Source: Acidobacteriota bacterium
Lineage (GTDB): Bacteria > Acidobacteriota > Blastocatellia > Pyrinomonadales > Pyrinomonadaceae
Assembly (NCBI GenBank): GCA_020199775.1
Contig: JAIVJZ010000052.1
Coordinates: 1-41,688 of the forward strand
Direction: 5' to 3'
DNA: 41,688 nucleotides
Positions 9,201 through 17,538 of the stretch are shown here, piece after piece. The position numbers were made by a program, and so were the translations under genes. The notes beneath the pieces are model-generated. The model was not told where the DNA came from and did no database searches. It saw only the letters and a program-made list of their open reading frames with translations. Each line of letters begins with the position of its first letter. The stretch's first letter is position 1.

Positions 9201-9292
9201 ACCTCAACTTCCCGCCGGTCATCTCTAAAAGCTGGTGGGAATTGAGTCGTTGGCAGTGTCCACCACGGCTGTTGATTAAAATATTGGCTCAT
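6203..9292 (-). CDS. hamB: HamB-like superfamily 2 (Ski2-type) helicase
   Basis: 1029 residues. An all-helical N-terminal region (1-270) precedes a helicase core with Walker A PTSSGKT (295-301), DEAQ box (398-401), LSAML (motif III), STTTLAEGINLP and NIAGRAGR (motif VI). The motif VI and AEGINLP forms are typical of Ski2-like helicases. The C-terminal ~350 residues are helical. It starts 4 bases after the end of a DUF1837-type nuclease gene on the same strand. That arrangement and size match Hachiman, where HamB senses abnormal DNA and releases HamA to cut it. The family call rests on motifs plus partner. The alternative is another DNA-repair helicase. The gene is A+T-rich compared with hsdR and hsdM. 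Confidence 0.8.
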   Translation of the reverse strand: MSQYFNQQPWWTLPTTQFPPAFRDDRREVEVERLSSLLTYSERDLDHNLRTRVRRATTLLESAALDNYNGVTSDRWEVIALLQETLGVIDRDKQEYQWLLSALSWQLANAPSIAEHLSNWLNRQGSFNQRDIIEQLAIAFSKRDFNSLRGLAELSIDDGERLKKLAIESEDLASASEAVMLLSMGSVLREVSQYVRFGTDSMPNLDPLQDFINIANSIGDARRFRIGRLFSKCIYKFVSASSRLIVEDIYGLSEVAKGRILAHLKQYPELWPTQQDAIQKGLLDTSRKHFVVAVPTSSGKTLCGELAILQELSDNPNAVCFYVAPTRALVEEKSQEIKRRLRQFNIQVATATGALQQDELEASLFEDASVIVCTPEKLDLLIRHGDTAVSRASLFIIDEAQMISDDGRGLGLEFVVVKLLIHKPDARILMLSAMLPNSEDFGDWLLYATVASSTWRPTRQRFGEINFIKRQRTGVRMEVKLYDSSDELEGLQIPIDSFSRQPSSGMEKVVWAVEAFRKKGPVLVFCMTKPRCEELVLKIVESEKRRREHYPISSEFAPSAEVEVLRKKIKREVANDFLLNEALSFGIAYHHADLPPRIRIDLEHLIARNQVNVVVSTTTLAEGINLPISTVIYEDWLTHVDRRTGLKPQPLDLSKFRNIAGRAGRATMEAEGLILFLDPGRKPIHLSDGRTLSPREYFIRDSYPPILSRFLDIIRRYEIPSDEDLDLYWVEGDWGYDIGVRQSLRQFGIAVLHAMEVLHYLQDEEMIEFVINSSLLAKQSPEEKEVAKKWFGKWVSFYRRVDLENAELRPIAMQIGLPLRAVQRLYSRVISDSNLLELFKADNHEGAVLSQEQCHAVTTVVAGIRELEWSPAEAPHDALMIAWLQGATIENLAKLYVRFLSKQARQIEQTCNYITNQLSNSGAWGMYALSRVLELILGESCSPIVKRLPLLVYFGVNDTASALFSIMGIERIDAIRLGHAYLEQGNTELSLPMLKNWARSQDIDYITKILQGQNAREVDYETLRIINAE

Positions 9293-9295
9293 GGT

Positions 9296-10114
9296 TTAGA
9301 CCCGTGAATAAGTTTCAGTGACTAAGTCCTGAAATTTATGGATGCAAAGGACTCTAACTATTCCTCTAGTCCCGAAATCAGTGGAAATAGCTGGTAGGGC
9401 ATAATCATCTATCCAATCATCCTCATCTATCACTATCCCAGGAACTGGAATCAATTCCGGCTTGTCTTCCGGCAAACCTTGCGTATATGGGTCATACCAA
9501 GCTTTGAATGTGTTCCGGTATTTCTCATCCGTATGAAGATTGGCGGAAATTATTTCTAAATCATCATCTAGTTTTTCTTCCTGCAAGTATTCCTTCAACT
9601 CAGTGATTGCTTTATTAATAGCGGAAAGTTTTTTCCCCCCTTTGCTTCCATGGGAAGTTTTAACGGCAACTGCATAAATCTTTGGCGGTGAGGCACTCAA
9701 ATCAAAGGCAAGTAAATCCATGCCGAATGGATATTGATTAAAGGCAGTATTGAGGCGCCATTTATAACTTAAAATAACGGTATTCTCACACTCTTCAAAA
9801 TAAGCGCACATGAGAATCTCGCCCACATGAGCCCACTGATGTGTGGGACTCGTTGGCAAAGGAAACTTTTTCGGGAAATCCATTCCGTACTTCTTCACCA
9901 ACGCGTCAACGCCTTCATTGGATCGATAAATAAAGGGGAGAATCTTACGAAGACCATTTAATAATGCAGCATGTGAGTCAGCTACCGGAGCATTCAGCGA
10001 AACGCATACACATTCATTTTGGCCTGTATTGGGATGTTTCCGCTTTTTAAGAAGCTTGTCTAAATAAATAACCTTGCGTCCTGAAGGTAGCGTATCAGCA
10101 GGTGGTGAAGTCAT
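9296..10114 (-). CDS. hamA: HamA-like (DUF1837) nuclease of a Hachiman system
   Basis: 272 residues. The DUF1837-type core can be followed as GEILMCAYFEE (Glu99), then LSYKWRLNTAFNQYPFGMDLLAF (Asp133) and the strand YAVAVKTS (Lys152). This is a PD-(D/E)XK arrangement, but the acidic residue usually found two before the lysine is Ala150. In Hachiman, HamA is the effector nuclease held inactive by HamB. The gene lies directly upstream of the helicase gene with a 3-bp gap, and 114 bp downstream of hsdS, so it could be transcribed from the restriction operon or from its own promoter. ATG start with only a weak AAGAAG site. Identity comes from recognised family features and context. Activity is uncertain because of Ala150. 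Confidence 0.75.
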   Translation of the reverse strand: MTSPPADTLPSGRKVIYLDKLLKKRKHPNTGQNECVCVSLNAPVADSHAALLNGLRKILPFIYRSNEGVDALVKKYGMDFPKKFPLPTSPTHQWAHVGEILMCAYFEECENTVILSYKWRLNTAFNQYPFGMDLLAFDLSASPPKIYAVAVKTSHGSKGGKKLSAINKAITELKEYLQEEKLDDDLEIISANLHTDEKYRNTFKAWYDPYTQGLPEDKPELIPVPGIVIDEDDWIDDYALPAISTDFGTRGIVRVLCIHKFQDLVTETYSRV

Positions 10115-10228
10115 AATGTTTCTTCTTGCTCAATTACGCAGAGAATGACTCATTGAGAATGATGGCACGGCTATAAATGGAAATATCACACAGTTGTTGA
10201 TAATGTTGGCTGAGAATTAGTATCCGAA

Positions 10229-11833
10229 CTAAAAAAGGGCGCTCCGTCTGGTTGCCGTCTTTGACTTGGGCACAGGCGGGCGCTTGTTCTTCTTCTTCTC
10301 TGGCTTTCCGGTTTCAGCCTTCTCTGCTTTGATGCGTTCCAGCAAGACGGAAGCGGGTTCATCATCGGGGTCTTGAGCGACAAGTTCGCCACGAAATGCT
10401 TTTGCAAGGATCGCTTGACTAAGAGTATTAAACCCTTTATCAGCTGCTGTGCTCTCGTCAGCTATATGCCTTATTGTCTGAAGAACACTTTTGACAATAT
10501 CTACTATTCTTTCCTGCTCAGGCATTGGAGGAATAGGGATAAGAATTCTTTCAAGCAAGGAAGTGTTATAACCGGGACGCGTCATGCCCCGAATGCCATC
10601 CACTACCTGTTCTTTTACAGCAAGGTCTCCCCAAAGAGAATAAGCAACAAACTCAGGCAGAACGATGCGTGTATTTAAGCGTAGACGGAGGATATGCCCT
10701 GTCATTCTCCAATCTTGAACTTCAGGTGGGGCAACACAGACTTTCCCTAAAGTTGCGCCAGAGCGAGCGAATAAGACATCACCAGCCCAGACGTCATAAC
10801 GAGATAACTGCTTCGCCTTCTTTTCAGTAATATGGTAAAGGCCACTACTCGTAAAACCTAAACCCGTTAGATTACCTACAGCTATAACAGGTACACCTGA
10901 ATCAACAAACTCTGTATTGTGTAACTGAGCACCGAAAGGCCCGGTTTGGACTGCATTTAATGGGTCATTCCCGAGTAAGGCAATCTGCTCCCAGCACCAT
11001 CCCTGAGGAAGTTTGGGCTGCTCTGTTTGATTTACTTTCTCTGGTTCAAGATATTTTTGTTTCCACCGTTCGTTTGCAGGCTTTTTCCCTTTAGCCCGCA
11101 TCTTAGTCAGCTCAATTTCTTCCCATCTATGTCGTCGTTCAACTCTAACCTGTTCCATGAGAGTTGAGGCACTCACTATGTTTGGATGTTCTACTCTCCA
11201 ATCAGAAGTTAATCTGCCAGAACATGCGGCAGCGAGGATGGATTGCCGAAATTGTTTAAGCAGGCGCGGGACTTGTTCCAATCGTTTTCGGCAGGCCGTT
11301 ACTCTGTCCAGCATCAATTCGAGATTGGCGACTATGCGGCGTTGCTCATTAATTGGTGGTAGTGGGATGTCCGTATTTAAAATGAACTCCTTAGTCACAC
11401 GCGCTTGCCCAACAGCACCGGACATAGCGCGCTTTGCGGCGCTACGGTAAGACTCTTGCCGCACAAACTTGTGTAAGTAATGAGGGTCAATTGCTCCATT
11501 GCCGCGAAGCACAAAAAATTCAGTTGAGCCGCAAGCCAAGCCATTGACAAGAGCACGCGCAACAGCTGATTTTCCATTCTCCATGCATGGCGTGATCTTG
11601 GCGAAGATCACATCTTCATCGGCAAAGTGTGTGTATCCTTTTCTAATTGTCCCTAGTTGTTTGCTGTTATGCTCTCTGATAACTCCTTCGACATCATCAA
11701 CCGCTGACATAGGTATAAAGGATACAGATGTATTGTCAGGCACGTCTGAATTATGCTTTGGGTTTAGCTCAACTAATTCCCTAACTGGCACCTTTACCCA
11801 TCCCTGCGGAAGCGTACCCTCTTGGCCTATCAT
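10229..11833 (-). CDS. hsdS: Type I restriction system specificity subunit HsdS
   Basis: 534 residues, a full-length specificity subunit. Two target-recognition halves are visible, each ending in the conserved helix lead-in: IPLPPINEQRRIV (about 155-167) and IPIPPMPEQERIV near residue 435. The halves are joined by long helices (EQVPRLLKQFRQSILAAACSG and the matching LSQAILAKAFRGELV). A Lys/Arg-rich tail ends the protein. It sets the DNA sequence recognised by the methylase and restriction complex. Its ATG overlaps the hsdM stop by four bases (ATGA), indicating translational coupling. The middle of the gene looks more A+T-rich than hsdM, as is common for exchangeable recognition domains. Confidence 0.93.
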   Translation of the reverse strand: MIGQEGTLPQGWVKVPVRELVELNPKHNSDVPDNTSVSFIPMSAVDDVEGVIREHNSKQLGTIRKGYTHFADEDVIFAKITPCMENGKSAVARALVNGLACGSTEFFVLRGNGAIDPHYLHKFVRQESYRSAAKRAMSGAVGQARVTKEFILNTDIPLPPINEQRRIVANLELMLDRVTACRKRLEQVPRLLKQFRQSILAAACSGRLTSDWRVEHPNIVSASTLMEQVRVERRHRWEEIELTKMRAKGKKPANERWKQKYLEPEKVNQTEQPKLPQGWCWEQIALLGNDPLNAVQTGPFGAQLHNTEFVDSGVPVIAVGNLTGLGFTSSGLYHITEKKAKQLSRYDVWAGDVLFARSGATLGKVCVAPPEVQDWRMTGHILRLRLNTRIVLPEFVAYSLWGDLAVKEQVVDGIRGMTRPGYNTSLLERILIPIPPMPEQERIVDIVKSVLQTIRHIADESTAADKGFNTLSQAILAKAFRGELVAQDPDDEPASVLLERIKAEKAETGKPEKKKNKRPPVPKSKTATRRSALF

Positions 11834-13281
11834 GCTTCTACCTCTAATGAGTTTCCTTCACTAGGTGCATCGAACAACTCAGCCAATGCTTCCATCTCAT
11901 CCATTGCCACTTGAAAATGTCCCATGATAGCGGCGGCGATTTCGTCCGGCTCGCGCAGCTCGTCATTATGTCCTTCGCTCTCATCACGCAACCAACTGAT
12001 GTCTAGATTGTCGCCGCGCGCCTCGATCCACTCGCGCGTGAAACGACGGAAGCGCCCCTCTTTCCCCTGATCTTTACGTGGGCTACGACCATATGGATCG
12101 TCACCATAAACAGCCTCGAACTCTTTAAAATGATCTCGCATGAATGGCGTGCGCTTGCCGAAGGCGGGCATGTTCGCACGCATGTCGTATACCCACACCG
12201 CCTCTGTGTTGTTCTTATCACGTTCGCCGCGCGTGAAGAACAGCGCGTTGGTCTTCACGCCTTGGGCGTAGAAGATGCCGGTTGGCAGGCGCAGGATTGT
12301 GTGCAGGTTACATTTGTTCATCAAGTCCGCGCGGATCTTCTGACCCACCGGCCCCTCGAACAACACGTTGTCTGGCAACACCACGCCCGCGCGACCGTTC
12401 GGCTTCAAGCCCCGGTAGATGTGCTGCATGAACGCCAACTGCTTATTAGATGTTGGGTAGGTGAAGTCATCACGCGTAGGTAGCCCGCCGCCCTTCTTGG
12501 TGCCGAACGGCGGGTTGGTCAGAAATACATCGGCCTTTGGCAGCGCAGCACCGGCAGGAGAGAGGCTGTCGCCCAGCAGTATGTCGCCCTCAATACCGTG
12601 TAGCATCGCGTTCATCAGCGCGAGCCGGTGGGTGTCTTGCACAAGCTCCATACCGTAGAAGGCTTCGCGCCGCTGAAACTCCTGCAACTTTTCCGACAGG
12701 TCGAACAGGTTATCAGTCCGCTCCTTGATGTAGCGATCAGCAGCGATCAGAAATCCGCCTGTTCCCAGTGACGAGTCCTGCACCTTCTCGCCCGGTTGCG
12801 GCTTGACGACCGACACCATTGAGTCGATTAGCGGGCGCGGTGTGAAGTACTGCCCGGCGCCCGACTTTTTCTCGCTCGCGTTCCTCTCCAAAAGTCCCTC
12901 GTAGAGGTCGCCCAAGCCCTCAGAGCGTGCGTTGTACCAGTCGAGTTCTTCAATCGAGTCGGTCAGCTTCTTCAAGTTGCGCGGCACGCGCAATGAGGTC
13001 GAGGCATTCGCGAAGATAGCCTGAACACGCCCTGACCCGTTCGACCCAAGATGAATGAGCAGCTTGCGATATGACTCCAATTGCTCGATGCCGTTCTTCG
13101 ACGCTAGATCGCGCCAGCAGTAGCCCTCTGGTATTTGCCCCTCCGTAGCCGTCTCTTGAGCCATCTTTAGGAAGAGCAGATAGGTTAACTCCGTGACGTA
13201 CTGGTGATATGTGATTCCATCATCGCGTAGAACGTGACACAGGTTCCATAGCTTCTGCACGATGTCATAAGTAGTCGTCAT
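11830..13281 (-). CDS. hsdM: Type I restriction system methyltransferase HsdM
   Basis: 483 residues. The helical HsdM N-terminal domain (about 1-130) is followed by an N6-adenine methylase core. SAM-binding motif I reads DSSLGTGGFLIAADRY (169-184) and the catalytic motif IV is NPPFG (256-260). Motif I has SSL where PAC/PAA is more common, which should still bind SAM. QYFTPRPLI (145-152) is the usual lead-in. It methylates host DNA for protection and is needed for restriction. It sits between hsdR (16 bp upstream) and hsdS (4-bp overlap). The short C-terminal region after about 440 is acidic. Confidence 0.95.
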   Translation of the reverse strand: MTTTYDIVQKLWNLCHVLRDDGITYHQYVTELTYLLFLKMAQETATEGQIPEGYCWRDLASKNGIEQLESYRKLLIHLGSNGSGRVQAIFANASTSLRVPRNLKKLTDSIEELDWYNARSEGLGDLYEGLLERNASEKKSGAGQYFTPRPLIDSMVSVVKPQPGEKVQDSSLGTGGFLIAADRYIKERTDNLFDLSEKLQEFQRREAFYGMELVQDTHRLALMNAMLHGIEGDILLGDSLSPAGAALPKADVFLTNPPFGTKKGGGLPTRDDFTYPTSNKQLAFMQHIYRGLKPNGRAGVVLPDNVLFEGPVGQKIRADLMNKCNLHTILRLPTGIFYAQGVKTNALFFTRGERDKNNTEAVWVYDMRANMPAFGKRTPFMRDHFKEFEAVYGDDPYGRSPRKDQGKEGRFRRFTREWIEARGDNLDISWLRDESEGHNDELREPDEIAAAIMGHFQVAMDEMEALAELFDAPSEGNSLEVEA

Positions 13282-13297
13282 CTATATTTATCGAGCC

Positions 13298-16200
13298 TCA
13301 AGCGGCATCGCTCCAAAGCATGTCATTAAAGTCGCCCAGCACCTGTTCTAACTGACCATCAAATACCTTGTCGAGCCGCGCGTAACCACCCTCAGCTTTA
13401 AACTGTCCGTGATCTAGAGCCTCGCGGTCGACAACTGTTTCAACCTTAAGTTGCTTGCCGATCCTCTCCAGCCACTTACGTTGCGGCATCGTCCACGCGC
13501 GGCTCGCCAGTATCTTCTTCATCGCCCGCGCCACGCGCTCTTCGTAAGGCATGAGCGGCGAGCCGAGTGCCTGATTGCGGATGAAGCCGATGACGGACGC
13601 CGCGATCTCTTCGTTGGTCATCTCGCGCCATGCTGTACGCAGTGCCGTCTCACTAAAGCCAGCGCGATCCAGTTCCAGCCTCAACTCCTTCAACTGCTGC
13701 CGCGTCAGATCGCGCGGGCGTTGGGTGACCACCACAAGCGCCGGCAGGCGGTTCATGTTCTCCTTAAGATAAGCACGGAATGACTCGAGGTAATCTTCCG
13801 GCTTTGTGGCAGTGCCATACCCGCGCTCGACGCGCCGCACCTCGTCTTCGTGCTCCGAGACGATGAGCTTCTCTCCCTCACCTGTCACCGTGTCGAGGAA
13901 GTCAGCCAGTTCCGGGCGCGCCGCAAACCACGCAGCCACTTCTTCGGCACTGCCCTTCAGTAGTTGCTTCATCGCCACATCGAATGGGACACCGCTTAGC
14001 GTCTCGAAGTCTTCCAGCCGTGTTCTCTTCAAGTAACGCTTCTTCCGCTGGAGTTTGGCGACCAGTTGGTCACGCACCTCGCGGCGCGCCGGAGCGTCAT
14101 TCACCTCGCTTAGCTCCTTCACAAGCTGGATGAAAGTGATGCTCGGGTTTGTCACCACCGGCTTCATAGCCGTGTAAGGTTCGAGCGCGGAATAGATGTC
14201 AACCGCGTCGAAGATGCGGAAGTTCTCCTTCTCGATCTCGGGGCAGAGCCGCGTGGCCCGCCCCAACATCTGCTCGTATAGGATGCGGCTGCGCACCCGA
14301 CGGATAAAAACGAGGTTTGTGATCTTCGGTACATCAATGCCGGTTGTCAGCAGATCGACTGTGACCGCGATGTTAGGGTTACGCTCGTTCTTGTACCGTC
14401 GGATCAGCTCCATCGGTTTGTCGGCGGCACGGGTGATCTTCAACACAGCGTCGTCTTCGATGCCGCCATACTGCGCGTCAAGCGCATCTTTTAGCAGCCT
14501 GACTACCATATCGGCGTGGTGGTCGGTCGCACAGAAGACGAGCGTCTTACCTTCCAGACTGGGGTCGATATGCCGCGCCAATTCATTGCAGACCGCCTTG
14601 TTGAAACTCTCCGTGATGACGCGCTTGTTGTAGGCTTCAATGTCCACTTCAACTTCGTCGGGCAGGTGGACAAGATCAATCTGCCCACTGTGCGCGTTGT
14701 ATACCTTCATGTCCTCGCCGGCGTGCCACGTCATGCCGTCCTCGGCGAGCTTGGTCACGATCCGCACGGGCGGCTCGTGGTCAATCAGATATCCATCAAT
14801 CACGGCTTGCCGGTAGCTGTACTGGTAGACCGGCTCGCCGAAGATCTCCGTCGTGTGCAGAGCGGGTGTTGCGGTCAGCCCAATCTTTACCGCGTCGAAG
14901 TGATCGAGTACACGGCTGTACTTAGAGATGTAATCTCGCTCGTCGCGGAACAGCAGTTCTGCCTCGGACAACTCACGGTCAAGGTTGTAACCGCGATGGC
15001 ACTCGTCCACCACGATGCAGTCGTAGCGATCCACCGACGGCACTTCCCGATCATTCGATGGGTAGAGCAGCCGTTTGACCATCCCCTGGATGGTGGCAAC
15101 GTGGAGTTTCGTGTCCGACTCAGGCACGAGGTCGCCGAGTTCCTTCACGTCATAAATGTCCGAGAAACTCTGGAGATTCTCCAGCCTAACGTCCTTAAAG
15201 GCGTTCGTTGCCTGCTCGCCTAGAGCCTCACGGTCAACCAGAAAAAGCACGCGGCGGAAGCGACGTGACTTAATGAGCCGGTAGCTCAGGCCGATGCAGG
15301 TTCTGGTCTTGCCCGTGCCCGTTGCCATCGCGACAAGTGCCCGCCTTTGTCCGTTCACAAGTGCTGACTCTACAGCAAGGACCGCATCCTGCTGGAAGTC
15401 GTGGAGCGGCAGATAATCAGTTGGCTCGGTCTTCAATGCCAGCTCGGCGCGGTCAATATCCTGTTCGAGCAGGTCAAGAAGTCCTTCCGGCGTATACCAC
15501 CCCTCCAACGGCCGGGCATGATTCTGTGGGCGTCGAGCGTCCAGAAACCAGATGCCACTCTTTGTTGCTAGCTGCCTGAGGAAGGGTCTACCATTAGTTG
15601 CGAAGAGGAACGGGACTTTATATTCGCCCCATGACCCGCCCAGCAGACCTTCCTCCCCACGGACAAGGTAGCCGCGACTGTATCGCTTCGACTGCTCAAT
15701 GGAGCCAGCAACGTCTTTACGCTTCCGCTTTGCTTCGACAACGGCCATCACCTTCAGCCCAACGAAGAGAACGTAGTCCGCTGGGCCTTTCGACGTAGGC
15801 CACTCAGCGATAGCCATGTTGCGCCCCTTTTGTGGGCGTGCCCCCTTCGCGTATGTTAGCTCGCCTGTGTAGGCTTCCCAGCCCGCCGCGCGCAACTGGT
15901 CGTCAATAAGACGGCGCGTGTCGGCCTCGTCCAAATCAAGGTTCTCGCCTGCGGCCTGAGCACTCTCGATGCGCCGTTGCACTTCAGCAGGAGGCACGGC
16001 GGCGGTCTGCGCCTGCAACACGGATAGTTCGTCGGCTAGTCGCTTGCGTTCGGCCTTGAGCTGATTTTCCAACTCTTCCGCTAAAGACTGCCACACCGCT
16101 CGCTCTTCCGCCGTCTGCTGCGCCACACGTTCGGCCTCTGCCCTGCGCTCAGCCTCTTGCTCCGCAGCCCTCTGAGCGGAGGAGGCATTTTGCTCAAACC

Positions 16201-16654
16201 TCTTCAACTTCTCTTCAACCGCTTTCCCTGCTTCGCGTGGGTCGGCGAGCGGAGTAAACGGGCCAGCCTTGAATGATTTGTCTTTGAAGGATTTGTGGAA
16301 CCACACACCCAGCGTGCGCGCCATCTTGAGTTGATGGATCGCGTCGGCACTCGTTCCCTTATGGGCATGCACGGCCTCGTTACCGGCCTTGCGTATCCCG
16401 TGAAAGATAGTGGCGACTTCGGGAGTAAGTGCCTTTTGCTCACGCAGGACATTGAGTCGCTTCAGTTGATCATCCTCATTAGTTGTGTAAACGCCGACCT
16501 GTGCTGCAACCCGTTGGGCTAACACCTCGCCGAACTGTCGAAGCTTGATAAGGCAGATATTTGGGTCGGTGAAAAAGTACTGCTCCGCCTCCCCGGCCAA
16601 TTTGACCAGAAGTGGATCATGGACGCCAAGGAAGGAAAAATTAGTAGAAGGCAC
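13298..16654 (-). CDS. hsdR: Type I restriction enzyme subunit R (EcoEI-like)
   Basis: 1118 residues. The order is an N-terminal DUF4145-like helical domain (1-130), a long Ala/Glu/Arg coiled coil (145-235), then the HsdR nuclease with PADYVLF (Asp293) and VVEAKR (Glu307, Lys309). The translocase motor has Walker A ATGTGKT (444-450), DECH (550-553) and, later, QMLGRATRLC. The C-terminal region is of EcoEI R type. It translocates and cuts unmethylated DNA. Key residues appear intact, so the system looks functional. GTG start (CCT TCT ACT next) with a weak ribosome-binding site. A TTGCAGATT half-site lies 124 bp upstream. Confidence 0.95.
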   Translation of the reverse strand: MPSTNFSFLGVHDPLLVKLAGEAEQYFFTDPNICLIKLRQFGEVLAQRVAAQVGVYTTNEDDQLKRLNVLREQKALTPEVATIFHGIRKAGNEAVHAHKGTSADAIHQLKMARTLGVWFHKSFKDKSFKAGPFTPLADPREAGKAVEEKLKRFEQNASSAQRAAEQEAERRAEAERVAQQTAEERAVWQSLAEELENQLKAERKRLADELSVLQAQTAAVPPAEVQRRIESAQAAGENLDLDEADTRRLIDDQLRAAGWEAYTGELTYAKGARPQKGRNMAIAEWPTSKGPADYVLFVGLKVMAVVEAKRKRKDVAGSIEQSKRYSRGYLVRGEEGLLGGSWGEYKVPFLFATNGRPFLRQLATKSGIWFLDARRPQNHARPLEGWYTPEGLLDLLEQDIDRAELALKTEPTDYLPLHDFQQDAVLAVESALVNGQRRALVAMATGTGKTRTCIGLSYRLIKSRRFRRVLFLVDREALGEQATNAFKDVRLENLQSFSDIYDVKELGDLVPESDTKLHVATIQGMVKRLLYPSNDREVPSVDRYDCIVVDECHRGYNLDRELSEAELLFRDERDYISKYSRVLDHFDAVKIGLTATPALHTTEIFGEPVYQYSYRQAVIDGYLIDHEPPVRIVTKLAEDGMTWHAGEDMKVYNAHSGQIDLVHLPDEVEVDIEAYNKRVITESFNKAVCNELARHIDPSLEGKTLVFCATDHHADMVVRLLKDALDAQYGGIEDDAVLKITRAADKPMELIRRYKNERNPNIAVTVDLLTTGIDVPKITNLVFIRRVRSRILYEQMLGRATRLCPEIEKENFRIFDAVDIYSALEPYTAMKPVVTNPSITFIQLVKELSEVNDAPARREVRDQLVAKLQRKKRYLKRTRLEDFETLSGVPFDVAMKQLLKGSAEEVAAWFAARPELADFLDTVTGEGEKLIVSEHEDEVRRVERGYGTATKPEDYLESFRAYLKENMNRLPALVVVTQRPRDLTRQQLKELRLELDRAGFSETALRTAWREMTNEEIAASVIGFIRNQALGSPLMPYEERVARAMKKILASRAWTMPQRKWLERIGKQLKVETVVDREALDHGQFKAEGGYARLDKVFDGQLEQVLGDFNDMLWSDAA

Positions 16655-16777
16655 TTCTATTATTGGCCATCGTAAATTTCACTGAATAGATTACACACGA
16701 CGCACGCTGTTTGCATCTATGGATCTAATATGTTGTCGGGGTTATGAGTCGAATAGGTAAGTTGTATTGTTCTCTGA

Positions 16778-16786
16778 TTGCAGATT
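16778..16786. promoter_or_regulatory. Single TTGCAGATT half-site upstream of hsdR
   Basis: Identical to the nine-base arm of the palindromes at 610-863. It lies in the 147-bp gap between the antitoxin end and the hsdR start. One nine-base match in this window could be chance. It is listed because of its position in a promoter-sized gap. Confidence 0.3.
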
Positions 16787-16801
16787 CGAAAGATTGTATT
16801 G

Positions 16802-17038
16802 CTAGAGGCGATCATCCTCCTCCGGTTCCGTGTCTGAGACGCGCGTGAGTGCCCGGTCAAAACTTTCACGGCTGCCACGTGCAGCCCGCACCCTCAGGTA
16901 CTCAACCGTCATCCAGGCTGCAGCCTTTTCCGCCGCCGCCGACGAGATGAACTGCTCTACCGTCACGCGCTCTCTTTCCGCTAGTTTCCGGATCTGTTTC
17001 ATTAGCGAGTCCGGAATTACTTCTTCAACCATGCTCAC
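16802..17038 (-). CDS. Small antitoxin-like protein, ribbon-helix-helix type
   Basis: 78 residues. VEEVIPDSLMKQIRKLAERE followed by VTVEQFISSAAAEKAAAWM has the pattern of a ribbon-helix-helix or HicB-like DNA-binding antitoxin, with a Glu/Asp-rich end. It overlaps the end of the PIN-domain gene by four bases (GTGA), the usual toxin-antitoxin coupling, although here the toxin gene comes first. The start could be GTG at 17038 or ATG at 17032. Inferred role: neutralises and autoregulates the PIN toxin. The exact antitoxin family was not identified. Confidence 0.65.
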   Translation of the reverse strand: MSMVEEVIPDSLMKQIRKLAERERVTVEQFISSAAAEKAAAWMTVEYLRVRAARGSRESFDRALTRVSDTEPEEDDRL

Positions 17039-17484
17039 GATATTTCTCCTAGCTCCCGTAAAAATTCCCGGGGTCTAATTGCAGTAACTCCGAACTTCTC
17101 TGCCCCGGCGAAATCCCTCATGTTGAAGGTGACAATATATTCGCACCCACTTTCTACAGCCAACTCCAGCACGAAGTCGTCTTTCGGGTCGGACAATATG
17201 GGCCGCCACAGGTAGAAGATATCCCGGAGGCTGGCCGAAGCACACAGAAAGTCAAGCACGTCGTCCACCTGTTCTGGGGACAGCAGGTGTCCTGCGTCGG
17301 GCCGCTTCAGCACGTCCTCGTACTCCAGGAGGAGCGGCACCGACAAATTGATTCGCCAGCGCGGGTCGCCGATGAGCGTTAACAGCCGATAGGACGCACC
17401 ACGCCGGGAGCGTAATGCTGCCACAAGCACGTTCGTATCAAGGACGACCTGATAGACTTTGCTCAAAGCCGTTTCAACCTTCAC
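17035..17484 (-). CDS. PIN-domain RNase toxin
   Basis: 149 residues. It carries the PIN pattern VVLDTNVLVAAL (Asp16), LLLEYEDVL (Glu54), DPKDDFVLELA (Asp102/Asp103) and the strand YIVTFNMRDF. This is the putative toxin component subfamily seen beside small RHH antitoxins. PIN toxins are Mg-dependent RNases that stop growth. The GTG start is without a strong ribosome-binding site. A start nearer the VVLDTN strand is possible. Coupled by overlap to the gene at 16802-17038. It lies at the edge of the defence island. Confidence 0.82.
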   Translation of the reverse strand: MKVETALSKVYQVVLDTNVLVAALRSRRGASYRLLTLIGDPRWRINLSVPLLLEYEDVLKRPDAGHLLSPEQVDDVLDFLCASASLRDIFYLWRPILSDPKDDFVLELAVESGCEYIVTFNMRDFAGAEKFGVTAIRPREFLRELGEIS

Positions 17485-17538
17485 ACCAAACCTGCGAATC
17501 TAGGTCAGCAACAGACAAGGCTGCACATCTAGCTTTGG

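Noticed and set aside
14516..15223. Long plus-strand open frame (235 codons)
   Set aside because: It is wholly antisense to the motor region of hsdR, whose motifs are clear.
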